DNA of 64,000 nucleotides from an uncultured Acetatifactor sp. Its GTDB lineage: Bacteria; Bacillota; Clostridia; Lachnospirales; Lachnospiraceae. The DNA is taken from NCBI GenBank assembly GCA_947586055.1, contig CANPXL010000001.1, positions 1 through 64,000 on the forward strand. The letters are read 5' to 3'. The notes beneath the pieces are model-generated. The model saw only the letters and a program-made list of their open reading frames with translations, was not told the DNA's origin and made no database searches. This document shows positions 16,253 to 26,600 of this stretch, one piece after another (positions within the stretch are counted from its first letter, which is position 1; every line of letters begins with the position of its first letter). The translations under genes and the position numbers were made by a program.

Positions 16253-18346
16253 ATGAAAGTTTACACAACTGACAGGATTCGCAACGTGGTACTCCTTGGA
16301 CACGGCGGAAGCGGTAAGACCAGTCTTGCGGAAGCGATGGCTTACCTGTCCGGCATCACCTCCAGAATGGGAAAGGTGGCGGACGGAAATACCATCAGCG
16401 ATTACGGCAGAGAGGAACAGAAGCGCGGTTTTTCCGTCAGCGCCTCCGTGATCCCCGTGGAGTGGGAGGGCTGTAAGATCAATATTATAGATACCCCGGG
16501 TTATTTTGACTTTGTGGGCGAAGTGGAAGAGGCGGTCAGTGCGGCCGGAGCGGCGGTCATCGTGGTAAACGGGAAATCCGGCATCGAAGTGGGGACCCAG
16601 AAGGCGTGGGAGCTGTGTGAGAAGTATAAGCTGCCCCGGATTATCTATGTCTCCAATATGGATGTGGACAACGCCTCCTTCCGCCAGGTGGTGGAGGACA
16701 TGACGGCGGCCTACGGAAAGAAGATGGCTCCCTTCCATCTTCCCATCCGCGAGAACGAGAAATTTGTGGGTTACGTGAACGTTGTGACGGAGACCGGAAA
16801 CCGCTGGCAGGGAAAGGATGTGGTCCCCTGCGAGGTGCCCGAGTACAATAAGGCAAATCTGCAGATCTGCAGGGATACGCTGATGGAAGCGGTGGCCGAG
16901 ACAAGCGAGGAAATGATGGAGCGCTATTTCGGCGGGGAGACCTTCTCCGAGGCGGAGATCCGCGCCGCTCTTAAGACCAACGTCTGCGACTGCAGCATCG
17001 TGCCCATGACCATGGGATCCAACACGCTCTGTCAGGGCGTCTACACGCTGCTGGACGATATCGTGAAATATATGCCGAGCCCCGAGAACCGCAAGGTGGC
17101 GGGAATCAACCTGAAGACGAACGAGATCTACAACGCGGACTATGATTTCTCGAAGGCAAAATCCGCGTATATCTGGAAAACTATTGTGGATCCCTTCATC
17201 GGCAAGTATTCTCTGATCAAGGTAAATTCCGGCGTGCTTAAGACGGACGACCTGATCTACAACGTGGATAAGGATATTGAGGAGAAGATCGGCAAGCTGT
17301 ATGTGCTTCAGGGCAACAAACCCATGGAAGTGCCGGAGCTGCATGCGGGCGATATCGGCGCGCTGGCGAAGCTGTCCGGCGCGCGCACCGGCGACAGCCT
17401 GTCCACCAAAGCGTGCGCCATCAAATTCGGAAAGTTTGAGATTTCGACGCCGTATACCTACATGCGCTATAAGCCGAAGAACAAAGCCGATGTGGATAAA
17501 ATCTCCCAGGCGCTGCAGAAGATTACCCATGAGGATCTGACGGTCAGGACGGTAAACGATTCCGACAACCGCCAGATGCTGCTTTACGGCATGGGCGACC
17601 AGCATCTTGAGATCATTGCGAGCAGGCTTTTAAACGAGTACAGGGTAGAGGTGGAACTGACGCGTCCCAGAATTGCCTACAGGGAGACCATTAAAGGCAA
17701 TTCCGACGTGGAATACAAATATAAGAAACAGTCCGGGGGCCACGGTCAGTATGGTCATGTAAAAATGCGTTTCAGTCCCTCCGGCGATCTGGAGAAGCCT
17801 TATGTATTTGAACAGGAAGTGGTAGGAGGAGCGGTGCCGAAAAACTACTACCCGGCGGTGGAGAAGGGCTTGCAGGAGTCCGTCCAGAGGGGGCCCATGG
17901 CCGCCTATCCCGTGGTTGGCGTGAAGGCCGTGCTCTACGACGGCTCCTATCACCCCGTTGATTCGTCGGAGCAGGCGTTCAAGGTGGCGACCGTTCAGGC
18001 GTTCCGGAAAGGATTTATGGAGGCGAAGCCCGTTCTCCTGGAGCCCATTGCGTCCCTGAAGGTCACGGTACCCGATGCGTATACCGGCGATGTCATGGGG
18101 GATCTGAACAAGCGCAGGGGCCGCGTCCTCGGCATGAATCCCATGGCGGGCGGAAAGCAGGTCATCGAGGCGGATATTCCCATGAGCAGTCTGTACGGTT
18201 ACTGTACGGATCTCAGGTCCATGACCGGAGGCAGAGGGGAGTATACCTATACATTCGCGCGCTATGAGCAGGCGCCTTCGGACGTACAGGAGAAGGAAGT
18301 GGCCGAGCGGGCGGCGAAGGTAGCGGAGAACAGCGGCGAGGAATAG
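16253..18346 (+). CDS. Elongation factor G-like translational GTPase (FusA2 type)
   Basis: A 697-residue paralogue of EF-G with the G1 loop GHGGSGKT (16-23), G3 DTPGY (80-84), domains II to V and the C-terminal EF-G fold. The G4 position reads SNMD (134-137) instead of the usual NKxD, and the N-terminus has DGNTISDYGREEQKRGFS rather than the strict EF-G switch I sequence. This places it with the FusA2/EF-G-2 paralogues rather than with the housekeeping factor. That factor normally sits in the rpsL-rpsG-fusA-tuf cluster, which is not here. Family members have been variously linked to translocation or to a non-canonical ribosomal role. It is a single-gene unit. Confidence 0.85.
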   Translation: MKVYTTDRIRNVVLLGHGGSGKTSLAEAMAYLSGITSRMGKVADGNTISDYGREEQKRGFSVSASVIPVEWEGCKINIIDTPGYFDFVGEVEEAVSAAGAAVIVVNGKSGIEVGTQKAWELCEKYKLPRIIYVSNMDVDNASFRQVVEDMTAAYGKKMAPFHLPIRENEKFVGYVNVVTETGNRWQGKDVVPCEVPEYNKANLQICRDTLMEAVAETSEEMMERYFGGETFSEAEIRAALKTNVCDCSIVPMTMGSNTLCQGVYTLLDDIVKYMPSPENRKVAGINLKTNEIYNADYDFSKAKSAYIWKTIVDPFIGKYSLIKVNSGVLKTDDLIYNVDKDIEEKIGKLYVLQGNKPMEVPELHAGDIGALAKLSGARTGDSLSTKACAIKFGKFEISTPYTYMRYKPKNKADVDKISQALQKITHEDLTVRTVNDSDNRQMLLYGMGDQHLEIIASRLLNEYRVEVELTRPRIAYRETIKGNSDVEYKYKKQSGGHGQYGHVKMRFSPSGDLEKPYVFEQEVVGGAVPKNYYPAVEKGLQESVQRGPMAAYPVVGVKAVLYDGSYHPVDSSEQAFKVATVQAFRKGFMEAKPVLLEPIASLKVTVPDAYTGDVMGDLNKRRGRVLGMNPMAGGKQVIEADIPMSSLYGYCTDLRSMTGGRGEYTYTFARYEQAPSDVQEKEVAERAAKVAENSGEE

Positions 18347-18394
18347 GCTTCGCCGGTTCCAGGCAATTTTGGCGTGTTTCGCTCCTGACAGGTC

Positions 18395-18423
18395 TTGACA
18401 GGATATCATAAAACGGATAAAAT
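18395..18423 (+). promoter_or_regulatory. Promoter of leuS
   Basis: A perfect TTGACA (18395-18400), 17-base spacer and TAAAAT (18418-18423). The start would be near 18430, leaving a 165-base leader that contains the hairpin described next. Confidence 0.8.
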
Positions 18424-18435
18424 GAGTAAAGTTTT

Positions 18436-18548
18436 ATGACACATCCGGAAGGAAGACGAAGCAGAGCAGCCGCAGGAGGCCGGTCCCGTTCCAGATCAAA
18501 AAGAGGATACAACCCCTTCGTCTTTCGGTGACGGAGGGGTTATATTTT
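18436..18548 (+). promoter_or_regulatory. Possible transcription attenuator in the leuS leader
   Basis: Within the leader, AACCCCTTCGTC (18511-18522) and its partner (18530-18541) make a 12-bp terminator-like stem followed by TATATTTT. The upstream AAGACGAAG (18453-18461) is exactly complementary to CTTCGTCTT (18516-18524), which lies in the terminator's left arm. The two structures are therefore mutually exclusive, as in an attenuator. There is no T-box motif. A 31-codon frame from ATG 18436 runs through the region but has no leucine codons. If the hairpin only ends the upstream transcript, it would block leuS from its own promoter. Confidence 0.5.
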
Positions 18549-18595
18549 GCACAGTCAAAAAAAGGAACGGTGCAAAAAAGAGAGGAGACGGACTT

Positions 18596-21007
18596 ATGGC
18601 AGTACCTTACAACCACCATGAGGTGGAAAAAAAGTGGCAGGATATCTGGGACGAAGAGAAGGCGTTTGCAACATCCGACGATTATTCCAAGCCGAAGTAT
18701 TACGCGCTTGTGGAATTCCCGTACCCTTCGGGACAGGGGCTTCATGTAGGCCATCCGAGGCCCTATACCGCGCTGGATATCGTGGCCAGAAAGCGCAGGA
18801 TGCAGGGCTATAACGTGCTTTATCCCATGGGATGGGACGCCTTCGGGCTTCCCACGGAGAATTACGCCATCAAGAACCATATCCATCCTAAAATCGTGAC
18901 GAAAAACAATGTGGAACGCTTTAAAAACCAGCTCCATTCTCTCGGATATTCCTTTGACTGGGAGAGAGAAGTGAATACCACCGATCCGGAGTATTACAAA
19001 TGGACCCAGTGGATTTTCCTGAAGCTGTTTAAGGCGGGGCTGGCCTATAAAACCGAGATGCCCATCAACTGGTGTACTTCCTGCAAGGTGGGCCTTGCCA
19101 ACGAGGAAGTGGTAAACGGCGTCTGCGAGCGTTGCGGCTCCGAGGTGATCCGCAAGGTCAAGAGCCAGTGGATGTTGAAGATCACGGAATACGCCGACAA
19201 GCTGATCCAGGGACTGGATACCGTGGATTATATCGAGCGCGTCAAGGTTTCTCAGAGAAACTGGATCGGCAAGTCCCAGGGAGCGGAGGTGGATTTCCCC
19301 ATCACAGGAAAGGATGACAGACTGCGCATTTACACCACGCGTCCCGACACCCTGTTCGGCGCCACCTATATGGTCGTTTCCCCGGAACATCCGCTGATCG
19401 AGAAGTATAAGGATGAGATTAAAAATTACGACGCGCTTGTGGCGTACCGGGAGCAGGCGGCGAAGAAATCCGATTTTGAGAGAACGGAGCTGGCAAAGGA
19501 TAAGACCGGCGTACAGATCGAGGGCCTGACCGCCACGAACCCCGTAAACGGCAGAACGATCCCCATCTGGATCTCGGACTATGTATTGATGACGTACGGA
19601 ACCGGCGCCATCATGGCGGTGCCGGCGCATGACGAGAGAGACTGGGATTTCGCAAAGAAATTTGGCCTTCCCATCATAGAGGTGGTGGCGGGCAGTCCCG
19701 TCAGCGTCCAGGAGCAGGTGTACACGGATGTGGCGGTGGGAACGATGGTCAATTCCGACTTCCTGAACGGCCTTTCCGTGGAAGAGGCAAAGAAAAAGAT
19801 CATCGCCTTTCTGGAAGAAAAGGGGATCGGCCACAGCAAGACCAACTTTAAGCTGCGAGACTGGGTGTTCTCCAGACAGCGCTACTGGGGCGAGCCCATT
19901 CCCATCGTAAAGTGTGAGAAATGCGGCTTCGTACCTCTGGACGAGAGCGAGCTGCCGCTGATGCTTCCGGAGGTGGAGAGCTATGAGCCCACCGACAACG
20001 GCGAATCCCCTCTGGCCGCCATGGAAGACTGGGTGAACACTACCTGTCCCTGCTGTAAGGGCCCCGCAAAGCGGGAGACGGACACCATGCCCCAGTGGGC
20101 GGGTTCCTCCTGGTATTTCCTGCGCTACACGGATCCTCACAACAAGGAGGCGCTGGCGGGGAAGGAGGCGCTGGAATACTGGATGCCTGTGGACTGGTAC
20201 AACGGCGGTATGGAGCATACCACGCTGCATCTGCTGTATTCCCGGTTCTGGCACAGGTTCCTTTATGATCAGGGATACGTGCCCTGTCCTGAGCCTTATC
20301 AGAAGCGTACCAGCCACGGCATGATCCTTGGCTCCAACGGCGAGAAGATGTCAAAATCCAGAGGAAACGTGGTGAATCCTGACGACATTGTCCGGGATTA
20401 CGGCGCGGATACCCTGCGGACTTATGAGATGTTCATCGGCGCCTTCGATTTAAGCGCCGCATGGAGCGAGGACGGCGTAAAGGGCTGCCGGAGATTTCTG
20501 GAGCGCGTCTGGAAGCTAGGGGACATCCTGACGGAGGAAGAGGGCTACAGCGCGGATCTGGAGACAAAAATGCACCAGACTGTGAAAAAGGTTTCCGGCG
20601 ATTATGAAACATTAAAATATAATACCGCCATTGCGGCCATGATGTCCCTGCTGAACGAGTTTTATAAGAAAAACGCGGTGACGCGGGGAGAGTACAGGAC
20701 ATTGCTGATCCTGTTAAACCCCGTTGCGCCCCATATCACGGAGGAACTGTGGCAGACGGCGGGATTTGAGGGAAGGCTGTATCAGGCAAAATGGCCGGAG
20801 TACGACGAGGCAAAGACCGTGGAGAGCACCGTGGAGATCGGCGTCCAGATCAACGGAAAGATGCGGGCCGCGATCACGGTGCCGAAGGATGAGGAAAAGG
20901 ATAAGGTCATCGCCGCCGCAAAGGAGGCGCTGGGAGAAAAGCTGACCGGAACCGTGGTCAAAGAGATCTTTGTGCCCGGAAGACTTGTGAATATTGTGGT
21001 GAAATAA
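18596..21007 (+). CDS. leuS: Leucine-tRNA ligase
   Basis: A cytosolic class I synthetase of 803 residues. The HIGH-type motif is HVGH in [18 protein letters not shown], the KMSKS loop is in [10 protein letters not shown], and the CP1 editing domain includes the [14 protein letters not shown] segment. A metal-binding cysteine set (CTSC...CERC) lies near residues 160-180. GAGGAGA precedes the ATG. It is preceded by the possible attenuator and followed by a terminator before a convergent gene. Confidence 0.98.
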   Translation: MAVPYNHHEVEKKWQDIWDEEKAFATSDDYSKPKYYALVEFPYPSGQGLHVGHPRPYTALDIVARKRRMQGYNVLYPMGWDAFGLPTENYAIKNHIHPKIVTKNNVERFKNQLHSLGYSFDWEREVNTTDPEYYKWTQWIFLKLFKAGLAYKTEMPINWCTSCKVGLANEEVVNGVCERCGSEVIRKVKSQWMLKITEYADKLIQGLDTVDYIERVKVSQRNWIGKSQGAEVDFPITGKDDRLRIYTTRPDTLFGATYMVVSPEHPLIEKYKDEIKNYDALVAYREQAAKKSDFERTELAKDKTGVQIEGLTATNPVNGRTIPIWISDYVLMTYGTGAIMAVPAHDERDWDFAKKFGLPIIEVVAGSPVSVQEQVYTDVAVGTMVNSDFLNGLSVEEAKKKIIAFLEEKGIGHSKTNFKLRDWVFSRQRYWGEPIPIVKCEKCGFVPLDESELPLMLPEVESYEPTDNGESPLAAMEDWVNTTCPCCKGPAKRETDTMPQWAGSSWYFLRYTDPHNKEALAGKEALEYWMPVDWYNGGMEHTTLHLLYSRFWHRFLYDQGYVPCPEPYQKRTSHGMILGSNGEKMSKSRGNVVNPDDIVRDYGADTLRTYEMFIGAFDLSAAWSEDGVKGCRRFLERVWKLGDILTEEEGYSADLETKMHQTVKKVSGDYETLKYNTAIAAMMSLLNEFYKKNAVTRGEYRTLLILLNPVAPHITEELWQTAGFEGRLYQAKWPEYDEAKTVESTVEIGVQINGKMRAAITVPKDEEKDKVIAAAKEALGEKLTGTVVKEIFVPGRLVNIVVK

Positions 21008-21013
21008 CAGACT

Positions 21014-21044
21014 GCGGCGGGCCGAGGGCCTGCCGCACCGTTAT
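21014..21044 (+). terminator. Terminator between leuS and the convergent small gene
   Basis: GCGGCGGGCC (21014-21023) pairs with GGCCTGCCGC (21027-21036), one wobble, three-base loop, then ACCGTTATTTT. It can stop leuS transcription. Confidence 0.7.
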
Positions 21045-21343
21045 TTTCCGAATACTTTGGCCTTTTCCAGGATGTTGTCAATCTGTTTTAACTCATCCTG
21101 ATTGCTGTATTTCCGGATGGCGGCGATGGCCGCGCCCATTTCCTGGGGAGTGAAGGTCAGATTCTCCTGCTTTGCCCGCGCCATCATGGGAAGCAGGGAG
21201 GTCATCAGCTCCCGCTGGCTTTTGCCCTGGCTCTCCTGAAACATCTGCCCGAGAAAATCCAGTTTCTTTCCCGGAATGTCCTTCACCAGAGGGTCCGACA
21301 TCCATGCCGGTCTGTTTTCACTGCTCATATTTTCGCTGTTCAT
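21041..21343 (-). CDS. Hypothetical 100-residue protein
   Basis: A charged, mainly helical cytosolic protein with no membrane segment, no cysteine and no motif I recognise. Its C-terminal half (TFTPQEMGAAIAAIRKYSNQ onward) is a helical stretch rich in Lys and Gln. It is the last of three minus-strand genes and lies 61 bases after the next one upstream, so it is probably co-transcribed with it. The upstream protein is likewise Met-rich and refers to similar helical segments; I suspect a shared, perhaps sporulation-related, process, but this is a guess. Confidence 0.7.
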   Translation of the reverse strand: MNSENMSSENRPAWMSDPLVKDIPGKKLDFLGQMFQESQGKSQRELMTSLLPMMARAKQENLTFTPQEMGAAIAAIRKYSNQDELKQIDNILEKAKVFGK

Positions 21344-21404
21344 AAAACATCACACCTTTCCGTTTTTTCCGCCGATGCGGATCTGCGTCCGATACGCGGG
21401 ACGG

Positions 21405-21938
21405 TTACGTTTTGTCCGGCGCTTGACCGTCGCCGGGGGAGGCTTGGAACATCTGGAACATCTGCATGGCGGAGGTAAGATCGACGCCCTGAAACATGTC
21501 TTCGGGACGGCTTCCTTCTCCCATGCCCTCCGGGAAGAGATCTTTCAGCATATCGGCCATCGCCATCATTTCCTTCATGCGGGACATACTGTTCAGGAAA
21601 CCCTTCAGGTTTTCAATCCACACCCGCTCCTTCGGCCCGCTGAAAGGGAGCAGTTCGTCCAACAGCTCCAATATTCCGTCCCGGTCCCGATCAGGCAGGC
21701 TGCCGTCGAAAAAGGCGGCGGGGGACAGGGTACAGCGGCTTTCCGTAAACAGGGGGCGTCCGGGAAAACGCTGGAGAAACTGTAGAGTGTACTGCAGCTC
21801 GGAAACCTTGATGCAGACGGCAAGCACGCTCTGTTGTTTCGGGGGGAGACAGGGGAGGAATATTTTCATCATCCGCATGTGGTCGTTAGTCAGCAGCCGG
21901 TCAAACGCGGCGATTTTTTCCTTTCCCTTCTCGTCCAT
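21405..21938 (-). CDS. Hypothetical 177-residue protein
   Basis: A cytosolic protein without signal or membrane segment. The first half (about residues 1-60) is an amphipathic helical region with LTNDHMRMMKIFLPCLPP. The second half is unusually rich in methionine (SMSRMKEMMAMADMLKD and AMQMFQMFQ) and ends in a Gly/Pro-rich tail. I recognise no domain. It precedes the 100-residue gene on the same strand and probably shares its transcript. Confidence 0.7.
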   Translation of the reverse strand: MDEKGKEKIAAFDRLLTNDHMRMMKIFLPCLPPKQQSVLAVCIKVSELQYTLQFLQRFPGRPLFTESRCTLSPAAFFDGSLPDRDRDGILELLDELLPFSGPKERVWIENLKGFLNSMSRMKEMMAMADMLKDLFPEGMGEGSRPEDMFQGVDLTSAMQMFQMFQASPGDGQAPDKT

Positions 21939-22097
21939 AATGAAACCATACCTTTCCCGTCAGACAGCGACGGCTTCACTGTTTTATAGTATGTTCCCAA
22001 ACGCGCACTTATGTGTTTCCTTCCGTTTTCTGCGCACGGAGGGGCACAGGCCCCTGATGGAGTCTGTGCCCGCTGCGCCGTCACTTATCCGCCGGCT

Positions 22098-22373
22098 TTA
22101 GTTGTTGCATCCGCAGCCGTTGCCGCCGCAGACACTGGAGAGCAGCAGGATGATGACCAGCCATTCGCAGCAGCTTCCGCCGTTGTTGAACAGGCTGATG
22201 CCATTGTTGCCGCATCCGCATCCGCTGCCGCTGCGTCCGAACCCGTTGCCGTTCAGGAAGAACAGCAGGAGAAGGATCCAGATCCAGCTGGAGCAGCCCC
22301 CGTTGTTGTTTGCGGTGCTGATGCCGTTGCAGGAATCGTTGCATCCGCAGTTGGTAGCAGTTAAATCGCTCAT
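22098..22373 (-). CDS. Small Cys/Gly/Asn-rich protein with two hydrophobic segments
   Basis: Ninety-one residues. The N-terminus contains NCGCNDSCNG, followed by the hydrophobic block WIWILLLLFFLNG, a second Cys/Gly/Asn block with GSGCGCGNNG, another hydrophobic block LVIILLLSS, and an end rich in GNGCGCNN. Such a composition is seen in small spore-coat or surface proteins of Firmicutes, but I cannot name a family. The start is ATG 22373: an ATG five codons upstream overlaps the GGAGG that must serve as the ribosome binding site. It is the first gene of a possible three-gene minus-strand group, 160 bases from the next. Confidence 0.65.
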   Translation of the reverse strand: MSDLTATNCGCNDSCNGISTANNNGGCSSWIWILLLLFFLNGNGFGRSGSGCGCGNNGISLFNNGGSCCEWLVIILLLSSVCGGNGCGCNN

Positions 22374-22488
22374 TTTGAATGCCTCCATTGATTTTTATGG
22401 TTTATTGTATGCGCCCCGGCCTGTCAATGTTTCATGATAAAAAATGTTTCCTTTTTCCTGGGTTTTTTGTCCCGGTTTTCGGATTTTC

Positions 22489-22517
22489 TTGAAGCGGGAA
22501 AAGGTTCATGGTATAAT
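22489..22517 (+). promoter_or_regulatory. Promoter of the sortase-LRR operon
   Basis: TTGAAG (22489-22494), 17-base spacer, perfect TATAAT (22512-22517), about 95 bases before the sortase start. A second TATAAT at 22557-22562 lacks a good -35. Confidence 0.75.
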
Positions 22518-22613
22518 AATTCTGTAGATGCGGCGCTTCCTTTTCTGCGCTGGTGGTATAATACAAATAAAAAAAAACAGTATGCGCCGCAGTTTCAGTT
22601 TGAAGGAATGAAT

Positions 22614-23690
22614 ATGACACAGACGGACTATACGGTGGAGGGAAGGCATTTCCGGACAAAGAGCGATTACGCCCGCGCCCTGCACGATAAGCAGATCATG
22701 GAGCGGCTCCGCGGGGAAACCGATCTGCAGGACAGACGACAGCTTGAGAGACTAAAAAAGGACCTCGAAAGCGGAAAATATAAGTTTTTTACACTTCTGG
22801 GGCAGGATTTTCTGGAAGAGGTGGAGGGGTACATACAAAACGCCGGCGGAAACAGTAAAAAGAAACTGGAGGAAGAAGCCAGAAAAGAACTGAACAGACA
22901 GAACCGCCGGAGAAAACAGATCGCTGTGGTATGCGGCCTTGTGGCGGCGGGGTGCATGATATATCTGGGAGTTTATTCCTACCAAAGCAAAAGATCCGCC
23001 GACTCCTACGAGGAAGCGCGCCGGATAAAGGACGGGACGGAGCGTCCCACTGTGGCTCCGGAAGCGACGCCGCAGTTTACGCTGGACGGAAAGCAGCCCG
23101 AGAAGGAAGTGCTGGATGAATATAAAAATTTGGTAAATAAGTACAAAAGGCTAATCGGATGGGTTAAAGTTGACGATACAAATATAGATTATCCCGTCAT
23201 GCAGACGGACAACAACGATTATTATCTGTCCCATAATCCGGATCAGGAGGCGGACAGAAACGGCGCGGTCTTTCTGGATAAGGACTGTGATGTTTTAAAA
23301 CCCAGCACAAACCTGATTCTGTACGGCCATCACATGCGAAGCGGCATGATGTTCGGACAGTTGGACCGCTATGAAAAGGAATCTTTCTGGGAGGAACACC
23401 CTTACATACAGTTTGATACCATATACGAGAAGGGAACCTGGGAGGTCATGTATGTCTTCCGGTCCAGAGTGTACAGTCAGGAAGAGATCGTATTTAAATA
23501 TTATCAGTTTATAGACGCGAACAGCGAGCAGGAGTTTGATTCCAATATGCAGGAGATGGCGGCCATGTCCCTCTATGACACGGGGGTGACGGCCAGCTAC
23601 GGCGACCAGCTTTTAACGCTGTCCACCTGCGATTATGAGGAGACCAACGGGCGTTTTGTGGTAGTGGCGAAGAAAGTCGCAAAGGAGTAA
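22614..23690 (+). CDS. Class B sortase
   Basis: A membrane-anchored transpeptidase of 358 residues that attaches surface proteins to the wall. A cytoplasmic charged N-terminus (about 105 residues, coiled-coil-like) precedes a single membrane segment (about 107-127, AVVCGLVAAGCMIYLGVYS) and an extracellular sortase domain. The catalytic triad is visible: His239 in LYGHHM, Cys339 in TLSTC and Arg347 in NGRFVVV. I set the start at ATG 22614 with GAAGGA six bases upstream. An ATG two codons earlier is nearly as good, and the longer open frame runs into the promoter. The next gene starts four bases after the stop and encodes a protein with a sorting signal, its likely substrate. Confidence 0.92.
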   Translation: MTQTDYTVEGRHFRTKSDYARALHDKQIMERLRGETDLQDRRQLERLKKDLESGKYKFFTLLGQDFLEEVEGYIQNAGGNSKKKLEEEARKELNRQNRRRKQIAVVCGLVAAGCMIYLGVYSYQSKRSADSYEEARRIKDGTERPTVAPEATPQFTLDGKQPEKEVLDEYKNLVNKYKRLIGWVKVDDTNIDYPVMQTDNNDYYLSHNPDQEADRNGAVFLDKDCDVLKPSTNLILYGHHMRSGMMFGQLDRYEKESFWEEHPYIQFDTIYEKGTWEVMYVFRSRVYSQEEIVFKYYQFIDANSEQEFDSNMQEMAAMSLYDTGVTASYGDQLLTLSTCDYEETNGRFVVVAKKVAKE

Positions 23691-23694
23691 GAAC

Positions 23695-26600
23695 ATGGCA
23701 GAAAAAGAAATCAAAAAAACCGTTCAAAAGGGAAGTACCGGAAAAAAGAGACGGTTAAAGCGGTCGGTGCGAAAGTCGCTGGGCGCTTTGTCCCTTGCGG
23801 CTGCCATTGCGGTGGCGGCGATCCCGGTGGAAAATCTTGAGGCGCAGCCCACAACCGCGTCCGACACGGACTGGGGGACTCTTGAAAAGAATATGCCGGG
23901 AGCAAGCGGCATACCTGAGGTGAAGGATGATGACAAGATTTATACGACGGGAGACGGAATTTTCCAGTTTGCTTATGTTGCGCCGGACGGCGGATCGGGA
24001 AATAAGGTAGCGGTTATACTTGGCTATGACAAGGACGGGTCTCTGCAAAACGGTGCGCTGACGATTCCCAATACCGTGGATGCTTATGCAAGACTTTCCG
24101 ATAACCTTGGTACGGGAAACGGTTATACCGCCATCGGGAAGAGCGGATATTTCCTGTACTATAAAGTGGAAGAGCAGGAGAGCATTTCCGACGGGAATGT
24201 TCAGACGATAACGCATTATGAGCCCTGTTATTATGAGACGAAAAATAAATGGCAGTACGCCGATGGAAGTTCAGACACGGAACGGCCGCTGGAGAGTTTT
24301 TATTATTATCCCGACAATGAAGTGACACCGGACAAGGATCCGTTGCCGACTACGTCGCCTGACAATCAGTGGATTAAGGATATTGCCGTCCGCTATATCG
24401 GGAATCAGTATCTGGAGTCCGACGACAAGGGCGGATGGAAGGTTGCAGGTAGTGTAACGTACAGCAACAGAGAAACAAAAGGCATTTTTGCAAATGCCGG
24501 CAATATCGTGACCCTGAATGTGGGAGACCAGTTGAGCGGTATCGGGGATTACGCTTTTTATGGCTGCACCAACCTGAGCAGTATCACTTTAAACAATGGA
24601 CTTAATACTATTGGTGTAGGAGCCTTTGCGGAATGTATCAACATGAACAGGGCGAATATCGACATTCATTCCATGGTCAGCGTGATCGGCGATTATGCGT
24701 TTTATCGCTGCAGGGCTCTGATGAATTTCGCACTTCCCAATCAGGTGCGTCAGATCGGTAATTCTGCTTTTGAAAACTGTGAAGCGCTGCAGTCCTTTAC
24801 CATGGGTGTGGTAAATCCGGACGGGAGCCAGGAAAACGGTCTGTTAAACAGTCTGGGGTCTCACGTTTTCAAAAACTGCAAAAGCCTGAAAAATATCTGC
24901 TTCAGAAGCCAGTTCGATGAGAATGTTCCCCTGTCCACTTTCGAGGGATGCAACGCTTTGGAATTTATCGAGGTGGAGAACAGTACGATCGACTTTACAG
25001 AGGATGGCGCTTATAAATTTGAGAATTTTAAAGCGGACGTTCTTCCCACATTTTATTTTAAGGGGATCAAGGATTCCACGCTGCATAAGACGGCAACCGA
25101 GCATGAGGTTGCGTTCAGCTATTTTGACAATGCTCTTCAGAAAGATGTATATGAACTGACTGTAGACGGCATTGTGTATCGGGTGGATGATTCCGATAAT
25201 CTGGTTTACTGTGACACCACGAATCACCTGAATTTCCCGGAGACGGTGTCGCTTCCCGACAACATTGGACCGAATCACATCCGTGTGATCGATACATCTA
25301 CTTTTCAGAACCGCTGTGAGCTGACGATGATCACCATTCCCTCATCCATCACGGAGATCAAGGCGGAGGCGTTTAAGGGATGTCATCAGTTAAAGTGGGT
25401 GATTTTCAAGGATCCCAACAGTGGGCTGACTATAGGGCAGCATGCGTTCCAGACGCAGGAGACAACCTGTAACAAGCCGGAGCATCAGAGCGCGCTGAGA
25501 GAACAGCCGGAACTGAATTTTGTAGGACCGATTTCCTACGCATCGGCGCCTTTTAATTATGCAATGACCAACGGAGAAACCATCGACAACGGCAGCCAGC
25601 CTACCACTTATATCAAATACTACAGTGGCTGGCCGTCTCATCTGGCGGTGGTGTATAATCCTGAGAAGGATGAAAATGAACTGGTGGATTATCCCACACT
25701 GTCGGGACTTGTCGATTATTCCGCTGATAAGTATAAATATCTGACGCCTGATCAGGCCGGCGCAATGGCAAGCGCGCTTTCAAAGTATAAAGCCAATCTT
25801 GCGGAGGCGGGGAGTCAGGTTTTATCGACGGATGAACAGGCTGCCATTGACGCCGCGCTGCACTTGGTTCTCCCCGAGGGAATTGAAGGATTTAAGGACG
25901 GGCTCTTTGTGGAAAAGGAAGGCGCTGCCGGGGAAGAGAAGACAGAGGGAGATAAGACGATCACGGCCGCAAGTCTTCGGAATATAGACGACGAAGCATT
26001 TAAGGGTCATAAAAATCTGGTGCAGGTAACTCTTACGGACGTTACGCAGTCCATTGGCGATCATGCTTTTGAAGACTGTGAAAAGCTTACTTCGGTGAAT
26101 CTGCCGGGCACGGTGAGCAGCATGGGAATCAGACCTTTTGCGGGATGCAGCGAACTGTCTTCCGTGAATTTTGGCGGCGGCCCGTTTTTTACCTGTGATA
26201 ACAGCATTATTTATGAATTGGATTCTTCCGGCGCAAAAAACAAACTGGTAGAGTGTCTGGAAGGCCGGCGCAGTACGGTAATCACGTCGGATGAGACGGA
26301 AGGCATTACGGAGCTTTATCCCGAAGCGTTTATGGAGACGGGAGTGCTCAGCGTTGATATGGGAAATTCCAGGATCAACGTTGTGCCCCAATCGGCTTTT
26401 GCCAATACCGATCATCTGGCCATTGTTGTGCTTCCAAGGACCATGAATGCCGGCAGAATCGAAAGCGGAGCCTTTGCAAACAGCGCCATTGAGAGCCTTA
26501 CCATTCCCGGAGAATATATTAACGTGACGGAAGGAGCCTTTTCAGACGCGGAAGGAGCAAACGTCGCGCCGCACTTTGCAGATAAGTCCATGATCGTCAT

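Noticed and set aside
18424-18595. T-box riboswitch for leuS
   Set aside because: The leader has a terminator-like hairpin, but there is no GGTGGTACCGCG-type sequence, no AGTA loop and no leucine specifier, so I list only a possible attenuator.
22042-22071. GGGCACAG/CTGTGCCC hairpin as terminator of the Cys-rich gene
   Set aside because: On the minus strand it lacks a T-run, so I could not support it as a terminator.
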